NCBI RefSeq assembly: GCF_000373925.1
Contig: NZ_KB892789.1
Location: forward strand, 1-42,834
DNA: 42,834 bases
Direction: 5' to 3'
DNA from: Actinopolymorpha alba DSM 45243
GTDB taxonomy: Bacteria; Actinomycetota; Actinomycetes; Propionibacteriales; Actinopolymorphaceae
This document shows, in pieces, positions 24,415-34,973 of the stretch; the stretch's first letter is position 1; every line of letters starts with the position of its first letter. The notes beneath the pieces are model-generated. The model was given only the letters and a program-made list of their open reading frames with translations, searched no databases and was not told the origin of the DNA. Both the position numbers and the translations under genes were made by a program.

Positions 24415-25389
24415 TCACTTCACGGCGGCAGCCCGCGCGGCCGCGTCCAGCGCGGCAAGCCCGGGGATCCCGTCCAGCAGACCGGTCACTGTGCGTTCGG
24501 CGGACTGACGGTGCTGCGGATCGGTATTGGGATCCAAGGCAAGCTGGAGCTGACCGTGGAGGACGTTGAGCCATACCGCGAGGCCGGTGGCGAACCCGCT
24601 GGCATCGCCGGGCCAAGGGCGGCCGCCGGCTCGGTGGTAGCGCGCGGAGATGGCCACAATGGCGTCCTCGCAACCAACGTGGTGCAGCAGCAGGGTGCCA
24701 AGTTCACGCCAGGGTTCTTGCGGCCCGCAGGTATCCCAATCAAGCAGGTAGCGACTACCGTCCTCGGCGAGGAGGGTGTTGGTGGCCTTGAGATCGCGAT
24801 GACAGGTGACCACCGCACCGACGGGCGTGCCGTTGACCAGCTGGGTGAGCTGCTCGAACTCTGGTGCTCGTTCAGCGAGACTCCGGGACCACTTGGCTCG
24901 GGCATGGCTGGCCGCCTCCGCAGCCTGTGTCCAGCTGCCCTCTACCCGGATGAAGAAGGACAGCACCTCGGCGTCCGAGTCGCACGGAAACGTCAGGTGG
25001 TGGACTGTAGCTGCCTGCTGTGCCAGCCACAGTGATGCTGGCAGGTCTGTACGCCCCGGCACGGTTCCCTCAACCCAGCGCTGTACCAGCCACGATCGAG
25101 CTGATTCGGGATGGGTAAACAGCGGCATCCCGTCAGTGGTCAGAAGAGTCTCGGGGTTGGGAACCCCGGCCGCCCGGCAGGCGGAAGCGAACGTGATCTG
25201 CCATTGAAGATCACTGACCTTCGGGCGCTGCCAGACAAACTCCTTGGCCGCGAACACCCCGGACGCCGTCGTGAGGCTGAAAATCTCGCCGGCGGCTCCC
25301 CGGGCAGCAGGAGCCCAGCGGATCACCTCACCTAGGCCATACGCTTCGGCAAGAAGCTTTGGAGTGGCATCCTCGGTCAACTCGGACAT
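24415..25389 (-). CDS. APH-fold phosphotransferase
   Basis: A 324-residue aminoglycoside phosphotransferase/choline kinase-fold protein. CHRDLKATN is the HxDxxxxN catalytic loop and LDWDTCGPQEPWRELG the metal-binding DxD-type motif; an upstream Lys (VFAAKEF) fits the ATP-binding lysine. Substrates in this large family range from antibiotics to homoserine, thiamine and fructosamine; the sequence gives no hint which applies. ATG 25389 (MSELTEDATPK) lacks a clear ribosome site. It stands 205 bp upstream of helR on the same strand and is divergent from furA. Confidence 0.82.
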   Translation of the reverse strand: MSELTEDATPKLLAEAYGLGEVIRWAPAARGAAGEIFSLTTASGVFAAKEFVWQRPKVSDLQWQITFASACRAAGVPNPETLLTTDGMPLFTHPESARSWLVQRWVEGTVPGRTDLPASLWLAQQAATVHHLTFPCDSDAEVLSFFIRVEGSWTQAAEAASHARAKWSRSLAERAPEFEQLTQLVNGTPVGAVVTCHRDLKATNTLLAEDGSRYLLDWDTCGPQEPWRELGTLLLHHVGCEDAIVAISARYHRAGGRPWPGDASGFATGLAVWLNVLHGQLQLALDPNTDPQHRQSAERTVTGLLDGIPGLAALDAAARAAAVK

Positions 25390-25453
25390 GCACAAAGCAG
25401 AACCTCACGCCGGCCGAGTTGCCAACCGATTTCCACGCTGACCACCGCCCGTC

Positions 25454-25468
25454 GTTAACCCCGTTAAC
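25454..25468. repeat. Two GTTAAC sites in tandem
   Basis: GTTAAC occurs at 25454-25459 and 25463-25468, within a 9-bp repeat, in the 219-bp region between the divergent kinase and furA genes. Each is a perfect 6-bp palindrome. It might be an operator for the kinase promoter; it is too short to assign. Confidence 0.35.
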
Positions 25469-25570
25469 CGGTCAGGTCCCGCAAGCGTGAATACCGCCCA
25501 GAACCAGCGTCAGCGGCCTATTGATCATCAACCAGTCAGGCCGCACGTTCCGCGCGAACCGACGCCAGAA

Positions 25571-25608
25571 TCTTGATTGATTCCAGAAAACAGGGCAGAC
25601 TGTTGAGG
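25571..25608 (+). promoter_or_regulatory. furA promoter/operator, probably leaderless
   Basis: TTGATT at 25573-25578 is a good -35, and 17 bp later CAGACT (25596-25601) can serve as -10, placing the transcription start at or next to the GTG start codon 25609. The patch TTGATTGATTCCAGAAAA resembles the AT-rich FurA-binding site just upstream of mycobacterial furA, which is also transcribed with almost no leader. FurA would repress its own operon here and release it on oxidation. Confidence 0.65.
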
Positions 25609-28303
<2,695 letters not shown>

Positions 28304-28310
28304 TCCCCAC

Positions 28311-28343
28311 GTCCGGGTCGGCCGCTCGCCGGCCGACCCGGAC
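28311..28343 (+). terminator. katG terminator hairpin
   Basis: Arms GTCCGGGTCGGCCG (28311-28324) and CGGCCGACCCGGAC (28330-28343) are perfectly complementary over 14 bp with a 5-base loop, 8 bp after the katG stop. There is no U-tract, as is common in GC-rich actinobacteria. Confidence 0.87.
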
Positions 28344-28380
28344 ATCCGCAGCCCGTTCCGGACATCCGCAGCCCGTTCCG
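28341..28380. repeat. 20-bp tandem repeat, two exact copies
   Basis: GACATCCGCAGCCCGTTCCG occurs at 28341-28360 and 28361-28380, starting in the 3' arm of the katG terminator. It lies between katG and the first island gene and may mark a recombination or slippage scar. Confidence 0.9.
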
Positions 28381-28435
28381 GACCATGATCGGCTCTGATC
28401 TTGTGGCGGGCACCGGGTGATGTCAGCATCGGCGG

Positions 28436-30226
28436 GTGTCCGTGCGGCGGGGTACTGAGCGGGAGTTGGCGAAGTTCCGCGACTGGCTGAACGATCCAGA
28501 CGCGCAGGTGCGGTTGAATGCCGCAGTCCGGCTGGCGTACCTGGATTGTGCTGACGGGCTGGCCGAACTCGTGGCGGGGCTGGCGCATTCTGAGGGCGCG
28601 ATCAGGCTGGTACAGGTGCCCGAAGCTCTTGCCCTGCTAGGCGATCGCGGGTTGGTTCATGCGCGTGAGCTGGTACGACGACCCGGAGTCGCGCGGCTCC
28701 CAGCGGCGCGCACGCTGACCCACGTCGGTGAGGTCGACGGAGTCGTCGAGGCGATCGTCGCCACGCTTGGCGACCCGAATGAGACGTCCCGCCGTGAGGC
28801 CGCGTCTTTGGCAGGTGAGCTTGGACCGGCCGCAGCCGGCGTGTTCGACGTCCTCGCGCCCATCGTCAGCAGTGGCGGCGACCAGCTGGACACGGCGCTC
28901 CCGGCGTTGGCGTCAATCGGCGGTAAGCGGGCGATTCCGCTGCTCTTGCAGGCGATCGAGAACGGTCCGGCCGGGGTGAGGGTCGCGGCTCTTCATGGGC
29001 TGGCGGGGCTCGGGTTGGGCGCCGCGGAAGTCTACGGCCAGGTGGCGGCGGTCCTGGACGACGCGTCCCTGTCCCTGCGCGAACGTTTGGCGGCCGCGCA
29101 GGCGTTGACCCGGATCGGGCCGTCCGGGGACGCGGTCGCCGCGCGCATCATCACGGCGTTGCCGCGATCCGATCGGTGGCTCCGGATCGGTCTGCTGCGC
29201 ACGCTCGCGCAGATCGCCCCCGGTTACCCCAGGCGTCCCGAGGTCAGCCAGGTCTGGCCGTTGTGGGAGTCGAAGTTCGTCCACTCCGCTCCGCCGCAGC
29301 TGATCTCGCGCTCGCGGGATGGCGTGCTGTCCGCCCTGGTGGAGCACCTTGACCACGACGACCATGACGTACGACGGAACGCCGCGCTGGCTGTCGCGTT
29401 CTTCGGCCGCGCCGGTCGGGCCGCAATCGACCAGGTGACGAAGGCGCCAAGGCTGTCTGAACCCCTGCGCCATGACGTGCTTCGTCGGCTTGGGCCGCGT
29501 ACGTCAACCGTCGCGGGCTCGGAACGTCGTCCTGGGCCGTTCGACCATCTCGACCAGGGCGCGTGGCCGTGGGACCTGCACGTGACCCAACCAACCGTCG
29601 ACCTCGACCGCATCTCGGCAGACTGTGAACGACAGTGGGCACAGGCGTCCGGTGGTGACCTGAACTACCGGATCGACGTGCCCAAATGGGAGTTCCTGCA
29701 CTACCTGGTCGAGCGGCACGGCGTGCTGCTGCACGGTTCACCAACGCCGGGCGTCGGCATCCTGACACCACGCAGCCGGAGCTGGGGCGGCGGCCGGACC
29801 TCTGGTCAGCCGGGGATCTTCGCGGTGGACCACGCCTTGATGGCGATGTACTTCGGCATCATGGAACGGGACAAGGTCTCCTACCTGAGCAACGGGATCT
29901 GGACTGGCAGTCGTCCGGACGGGGCGGCCGTGCGATGCTTCCGGTTGGCCGCGGAGTTCGCCGGCCTCGCCAGTCGACCGTTCGCCAACGCGACGATTTA
30001 CATCCTCCCGGCAAAGACCTTCACCATGATGGGCGAGCTGACCAGCCTTGTTCCAGTGCAGCCACTCGCCAGGCTCACGATCTCGCCGTCGGACTACCCC
30101 TTGCTCGAATATGTATGGGGCAGTGATGTCGGCCCGCTCTCGACCCAGTTCGGAGAGCGGTTTGCCTTTCTGCAAGACGTCGGCATCTGGCCGGCGAAAC
30201 GTTCCGCTCAGTCCGCCCACAAGTGA
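28436..30226 (+). CDS. HEAT-repeat protein with PARP-like C-terminal domain
   Basis: A 596-residue protein. Residues 10-350 form about nine HEAT-like helical pairs (for example DPDAQVRLNAAVRLAYL, DHDVRRNAALAVAFFG), a scaffold for protein or nucleic-acid binding. Residues 375-580 are a separate globular domain: LLHGS with His433, then GVGIL, then GIFAVDHALMAMYF with Tyr472. In PARP-type ADP-ribosyltransferases the order LWHGS, GIL, GIYFAD...Y places the first two NAD-binding residues the same way; a matching C-terminal Glu is not certain (Glu558 in PLLEYVWG is one option). The resemblance is mine and unverified; a known but unnamed actinobacterial domain is the alternative. GTG 28436 is a weak start. 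Convergent with the Mokosh-like gene 36 bp away. Confidence 0.65.
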   Translation: MSVRRGTERELAKFRDWLNDPDAQVRLNAAVRLAYLDCADGLAELVAGLAHSEGAIRLVQVPEALALLGDRGLVHARELVRRPGVARLPAARTLTHVGEVDGVVEAIVATLGDPNETSRREAASLAGELGPAAAGVFDVLAPIVSSGGDQLDTALPALASIGGKRAIPLLLQAIENGPAGVRVAALHGLAGLGLGAAEVYGQVAAVLDDASLSLRERLAAAQALTRIGPSGDAVAARIITALPRSDRWLRIGLLRTLAQIAPGYPRRPEVSQVWPLWESKFVHSAPPQLISRSRDGVLSALVEHLDHDDHDVRRNAALAVAFFGRAGRAAIDQVTKAPRLSEPLRHDVLRRLGPRTSTVAGSERRPGPFDHLDQGAWPWDLHVTQPTVDLDRISADCERQWAQASGGDLNYRIDVPKWEFLHYLVERHGVLLHGSPTPGVGILTPRSRSWGGGRTSGQPGIFAVDHALMAMYFGIMERDKVSYLSNGIWTGSRPDGAAVRCFRLAAEFAGLASRPFANATIYILPAKTFTMMGELTSLVPVQPLARLTISPSDYPLLEYVWGSDVGPLSTQFGERFAFLQDVGIWPAKRSAQSAHK

Positions 30227-30262
30227 AAGCGCAGCATCTAGCATCAAGCCCTTTTGTGCGCA

Positions 30263-33200
30263 TCAGATCCGGAGGGACTTGCTAGCGGGGGGACGCCGGT
30301 TCGCCCGGCGCTGATTCCGGCCCGGATTGGCGAAGGGCGTCCTCCACCCGCATCCTGACCTGCCCGAAATGTCATCGGTACACACCCAGATCCATTTGCT
30401 ATCTTTCATGCCCGCCTCCCGGACGGGCTCAGCGCAGGTAGGGCACGTTGGCGGATTCGCCAGCTCATCGGCGCCTTCCTGGGCGAGCAGCATCGAAGCC
30501 AGCTTGGTGCTTTCGAGTAGCACCATCACATCGTGCGTTCCGCGATCACCTTGGTGAGAAAGAATGTTCATGCTCCCAATGAATGTAACTCGGCGGTCGA
30601 TGATGATCAGTTTCTGGTGTTCCCGATCTACAAAGATCACGTTGTCGATCGCTGCGCATAGATTCGATACGAAGGGACGCATGGCCGTGGCAACCTTTCG
30701 GGCCGGCCGTACAACGACGCGGACGTCAACCTGTCGATCCTTCGCATCAACCAACGAACCGAGTAGACGGTTGACATTCCGGCCGACCCAGGGACTCCAT
30801 ATCCACAAAGTATGCTGCGCCTCCGCGATTTCGCGGAGCAACGCCTCTGGCAGATCATCTTCGTCGTACACGTCGACGAGCTTGACGTACGATCGCAGCG
30901 AGTCCCAGAGCTCCGTGGCCACAGTGTCGGTGACAGGTGGAAGCTCAGCCCTTAGCAAGTCGGCGGCTCGTACAACGTGGACGTCGCCCGCCTCGATTCT
31001 CCGGCTGACGGCTTGTAGCGGGCCGGTGCGCGCCCTTCGGACGGCGGCGAGGTTGGCGATGAGGTATACCCGTCGGCGCGCGCGGGTTAACCCGACAGTA
31101 AAGACGCGCAATCCTTTGAAAGCGAATAAATTTCGCCTGTCATACGCGGCCTTGAAGATCCAATTCGTTCCATCTTCGACGAGGTCGAATATGACGATGT
31201 CGAACTCGCGACCCTGGAATTTGTGTGACGTCCCTACCTCTATGCGTTGACTCGAACCGGACTCGGAGAGGAGATTTGCAACCATCTCTCTCTGGGCTCG
31301 GTAGGGCGTGACTACGCCGACTGTATCGTTCTCGTGAGAGACGTGCCGTTCAGCTAGCGCCCGAGCCACCATGGCCCCAATTGGCCACCACCAGCTTCCC
31401 TCCTGTCCCTTCATCGGAGTGGCTAGTTCCGTGCTCAGGCCGTCCACATCGATGAGTACGATTTCTGGCCCGGCAGGTTTGGTTTGTACTCCCGGATCGC
31501 GCTCCAGGAGACCGCCGTAGGCGACATCGTTGACCAGGGCCGTGACGGCCTCGCCGAATCGCCGTTGGGCGCGTAGCACTACGCAGCCTTGACTGCGCTC
31601 GGCGGAATCGGGGTCGGTGATGCCGATCAAGTGGAAGCAGTCTGTCCCGTACCAACGCCGCGGGTGCGCCCTGTCATTTTCGAATGGATCGATCGGGCCG
31701 TTCTGAAGGAAGTCGCCGAGCAACGTGATGCCGCTCCTGCCACGGCTCATCGCGTACACGGCTTCGGGAGGACTCGCGGCAGCTGCCTCATCGATGAAGA
31801 CATGGTCATAGGTGCGTTCGTAGATCGCCGGCTTACGGCGAAGCATCGCCAAGGTCGTCGCCACGACACGCGCCTTCGCGATGAGCTCGTCCTCAGCAGT
31901 TCTCTTCTGCACCTCCTGTGTCCGTAGTAGGTCCTCGTGCTTGGCCTCTAGCTTTTCGATCCTCGTGAAGAGCGGAGCCGCATCCGTTTGGAGCGCTGGT
32001 AGGCGCTCGCGCTCGCGGTCGTACGCTGCCTGCTCGGCACGCTCCAAGAGGTCATAGTCCGCCGGTGTCGCTGCCTGCCCGGCCTCGAGCCTTGCCAGCT
32101 GTGCATCCTTGTCACGAAGCTCCATCTCCAACGCATTGATGCAGACTGAACGTGACTGGCCTAGCGTCTGGGCCCGTTCCATCTCGACTCTCCGCGTCTC
32201 CACGTCCGCTCGTGTCCATGGGATGGCCGAGCGGAGGTGTGCGTCGATGCGAGGCTGCAGTCGTTCAGTCATGCGCCGAAGGATCGCTTCAGCATCGAGG
32301 CACCGTGCTTCTGCGGTCGTCAGCTGGTCTTGCGACTGCTCAAGCTTTCGTACCAGCTGTCGCTGGATGGGGCGGCTCCTCAGCCGTCCGACCATGCCTT
32401 GCGACTGAATGCTCTCAAGAGCGCGGTGTACGTCATCGACGTCTTCTCGCAGGCTAACGACCTTTCCTAGCGCGCGGTCGCGTGTGTCGATGAAGCCGTT
32501 CAGCTCGGCATTGAGGCTGTCAGCCTGGTCGAGGAAGACTCGCGCGGCAGATGTTTCGTTGTAGCGCTCGCACGCTTTCGCCGAAGCTTGGCGGTCGACT
32601 GCCAAACCGTCGCATTCCCGTTCCAAACGCTGGCTGGTGCGGTCCATCTCAGAGCGGAGGTTCCGCACCTCGTTGGCCTTTGCCACACGTTCCCTTGCTG
32701 TCGCCAACCCTCCTTCCTCGAAGGGACGAATGATGCGCTCACACTCTTCCAGCCTGACTATCCGGTCATCCGTGCGAAGATCTGCGATCTTGTCCTGAAT
32801 CTCTTGGCGTTCGAACTCAAGGCCCGCCAGCCGTTCTCGAATCAGTGCAGAAACAGACATGCGAGGGTCCTGGGCAACAGCAGCTATGTGCGGCGTGCCG
32901 ACGCGCACCACCTCGCCAAGCTGCGGGCCAATTCTGCGCACAGCGCGCTCGACAGCGTTATCGACGGCAGCGTTCGTGCCCGAGACTAGGAGTACGCTCT
33001 TGCCCTCACCAATCAGCGTCTCGAGCGCGTGAGCGATGACCTGCGTCTTTCCCGTACCGGGAGGGCCCCAGACTGCATGCAGGCCCTCGGCGACGCAAGC
33101 CTTCCAGGCCTGCTGCTGACTCGGGTCGAGGTGCTCGGGCGCGCCGCGCAGGTCCGGAACTGAGTCGAGTTTCCCAGCATGGAATCGCTCCAGCAGGGGC

Positions 33201-33595
33201 GTCGTGTCCGTGGCGACTAGCCGTTCAAGAAGCGACTTCGTAAGCGCCGCTGGGCCGCTGGATGAGACCCAGAGGTAGAGGCCATCATCGGGCGCGCTTT
33301 CCGAGACATGCAAGTAGAGCAGATTGCCGTCCTGCTCGCTCTCGATCAGCCTGTAGGCATGGCGGTCTGTCCCTTCCTCTGGCGCAAGCCGAGCATCGTC
33401 GAGCCGTTCGTCGAAGTCTCGCTCATTCGTCGAGAGGACATACCATCCGTCCCCCCTCTCGTACGCGCGAGTGACGCGCCGTTCCATCCTCAGCCGCGGC
33501 GACGACGCCCTTTGCTCTCCGCCCTCCTTCTCTAGGAGAGCGGAGACCTCTTCGACAATCTCCTGGAGCCACGCAGGCCTACTAGACGATCGCAC
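30263..33595 (-). CDS. mkoC: SF1 helicase-PLD nuclease fusion (Mokosh type II-like)
   Basis: A 1110-residue protein. Walker A GPPGTGKT is at 177-184, then a long charged coiled-coil insert at about 258-568, DEAA (motif II) at 602-605, SHKFQGRE (motif V) near 790-797 and VGLTRARRR (motif VI) near 834-843: an AAA_11/AAA_12 Upf1-like SF1 helicase. The C-terminus has one phospholipase D motif, HQKLIIID at 993-1000 (HxKx4D) followed by GSMN, then a four-cysteine zinc ribbon (Cys1051, 1054, 1072, 1082). Helicase plus PLD in one chain is the defining build of Mokosh type II antiphage defence. GTG 33595 follows a GGGGGG tract and replaces a TTG 66 bases upstream. No partner gene is required in type II. 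Confidence 0.82.
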   Translation of the reverse strand: MRSSSRPAWLQEIVEEVSALLEKEGGEQRASSPRLRMERRVTRAYERGDGWYVLSTNERDFDERLDDARLAPEEGTDRHAYRLIESEQDGNLLYLHVSESAPDDGLYLWVSSSGPAALTKSLLERLVATDTTPLLERFHAGKLDSVPDLRGAPEHLDPSQQQAWKACVAEGLHAVWGPPGTGKTQVIAHALETLIGEGKSVLLVSGTNAAVDNAVERAVRRIGPQLGEVVRVGTPHIAAVAQDPRMSVSALIRERLAGLEFERQEIQDKIADLRTDDRIVRLEECERIIRPFEEGGLATARERVAKANEVRNLRSEMDRTSQRLERECDGLAVDRQASAKACERYNETSAARVFLDQADSLNAELNGFIDTRDRALGKVVSLREDVDDVHRALESIQSQGMVGRLRSRPIQRQLVRKLEQSQDQLTTAEARCLDAEAILRRMTERLQPRIDAHLRSAIPWTRADVETRRVEMERAQTLGQSRSVCINALEMELRDKDAQLARLEAGQAATPADYDLLERAEQAAYDRERERLPALQTDAAPLFTRIEKLEAKHEDLLRTQEVQKRTAEDELIAKARVVATTLAMLRRKPAIYERTYDHVFIDEAAAASPPEAVYAMSRGRSGITLLGDFLQNGPIDPFENDRAHPRRWYGTDCFHLIGITDPDSAERSQGCVVLRAQRRFGEAVTALVNDVAYGGLLERDPGVQTKPAGPEIVLIDVDGLSTELATPMKGQEGSWWWPIGAMVARALAERHVSHENDTVGVVTPYRAQREMVANLLSESGSSQRIEVGTSHKFQGREFDIVIFDLVEDGTNWIFKAAYDRRNLFAFKGLRVFTVGLTRARRRVYLIANLAAVRRARTGPLQAVSRRIEAGDVHVVRAADLLRAELPPVTDTVATELWDSLRSYVKLVDVYDEDDLPEALLREIAEAQHTLWIWSPWVGRNVNRLLGSLVDAKDRQVDVRVVVRPARKVATAMRPFVSNLCAAIDNVIFVDREHQKLIIIDRRVTFIGSMNILSHQGDRGTHDVMVLLESTKLASMLLAQEGADELANPPTCPTCAEPVREAGMKDSKWIWVCTDDISGRSGCGWRTPFANPGRNQRRANRRPPASKSLRI

Positions 33596-33793
33596 CTTTA
33601 CCCCCCGGCCCAAAAGGTGTCCGATCACGATCCGCCCAGCCACGACAGAGCGCTCACTCAACGTGTTCGTGTGGAGTCATTCTGACACCCCTATGAGCCC
33701 GATCTGGTCATTTTCACCAAGGTTGACCAGACTGGACCATCGGCGGGATCCCCGAAGCTGGCTGGGGCGACCTTCTACTAACCAATCGGACCT
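33596..33793. other. Upstream region of the helicase-PLD gene
   Basis: About 200 bp with the presumed minus-strand promoter of the helicase-nuclease gene and no open frame I would support. No strong promoter motif or inverted repeat was noticed. Confidence 0.35.
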
Positions 33794-34250
33794 TTGAGCT
33801 GGGGGCGCTTGGACCGAGCCGGCACGTCTCGGGAACGCCGGGGGTTCAAGCACCGAGGACGCCCGAAGACCCGGGCTGCGCCGATCCACCCGCAGCTCGC
33901 GGCGCTCCTGCGAAGGCACCTCGATGCAGACGGCGCCAATCGCGACGAGCGGATCTTCGCAGGAAGGTGCGGCGGCGCATCTCAGGAGACGACCTACCTC
34001 GCGGTCTGGGGCGAGGCCCGGACGAAGGCTTCAGCGCCGCCGAGTACGTCTCGCCGCTGGCTGCGCGACCGTAGGATCTCCGGCATGCCTGTGCCACCAC
34101 ATGGCGCAACGCCCGCGTGGCGCGAACCAGCGTCGCCCAACGGCTCGGCCACAGCGTCGACGTCCTCCGACGCGTCTACGCCAAGTGCATCGACGGCCAC
34201 GACGTCGCCGACCGCCGACGCGTCGCCAGATTCAGAGTCGGACCGGGCTG
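33794..34250 (+). pseudogene. Decayed tyrosine recombinase, copy 1 (catalytic domain)
   Basis: The first part reads GFKHRGRPKTRAAPIHPQ... in one frame to about 34030; the rest continues in another frame (AAEYVSPLAARP, stop TAG near 34072, DLRHACATTW, then AQRLGHSVDVLRRVYAKC). These are the LRHA, LGH and Tyr motifs of phage-type integrases. A frameshift, an in-frame stop where the paralogue has Tyr, and loss of the N-terminal DNA-binding part make it non-functional. It is a diverged tandem paralogue of 34415-34798. Confidence 0.8.
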
Positions 34251-34414
34251 GCGACGCCCGTAACGCCCGGCGCGTGCAGTACTCGTCGTGATACCCAAGA
34301 CTGCGACGTCAAGCCGCGCAAGGTGAGGCCAAGGATGTCACCGCCGAAGGGTGCGCAGGGGGCGTCGGTCGAATCGGCAGTTGGGCCGCCTCCTGGTCGC
34401 TGCTAGGAACCTAA

Positions 34415-34798
34415 CGTCGCGGCCTCAAGCGCCGAGGACGCCAGTCCACCCGCGCCGTGCCCATCCATCCGCAACTCGCGGTGCTCCTACGAAGCCATCT
34501 GGATGCGTTCGGTGTCCACCGCGATGGTCGGGTCTTCGCTGGCAAGTACGGCGGCACATTTCACGAGAACGCCTACCTCGCCGTCTGGGACAAGGCCCGG
34601 AAGAGGGCTCTCAGCACCACCGAATACGTATCCCCGCTGGCCGGGCGACCCTACGACCTCCGGCACGCCTGTGCCTCGACTTGGCTCAACGCTGGCGTTG
34701 CGCCAACCCAGGTCGCTCGGCGGCTCGGCCACAGTGTCGAAGTGCTCCTGAGGGTCTACGCCAAGTGCATCTACGGACAAGAGGATGCCGACCGCTGA
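34415..34798 (+). pseudogene. Tyrosine recombinase remnant, copy 2 (catalytic domain only)
   Basis: An uninterrupted stretch from GLKRRGRQSTRAVPIHPQ to YAKCIYGQEDADR with RPYDLRHACAST, RRLGHSVEVL and the nucleophile in VYAKC, that is, the R...HxxR...H...Y pattern minus the first arginine box. A TAA lies in frame just upstream (about 34412) and no start codon with a ribosome site exists before 34457 (GTG). Only the last 128 residues of a roughly 380-residue integrase remain. It indicates past site-specific integration near the island. Confidence 0.8.
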
Positions 34799-34973
34799 CG
34801 AATCGAGAGCTTCATGAGGCCTGGCGTCGAGGAATGATCCAGCGCTTTTCGAGGCCCCAGCTGGCGGAGCAGCGGCCGGGGCCGGGTCTCCAAGGACCGA
34901 CGCGTCGGAGTTGGGCCGCCCTTGGCCGCGTGTTCGGGAGTCGGCGCCGCACGCAGGCCGAAGATCGTCCAAG

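Noticed and set aside
24440-24475. Rifamycin-associated-element-like text (GCGGCAAGCCCGGGG)
   Set aside because: It covers only part of the 19-bp element, lies inside the kinase coding sequence and is not placed as a promoter element for the helicase gene.
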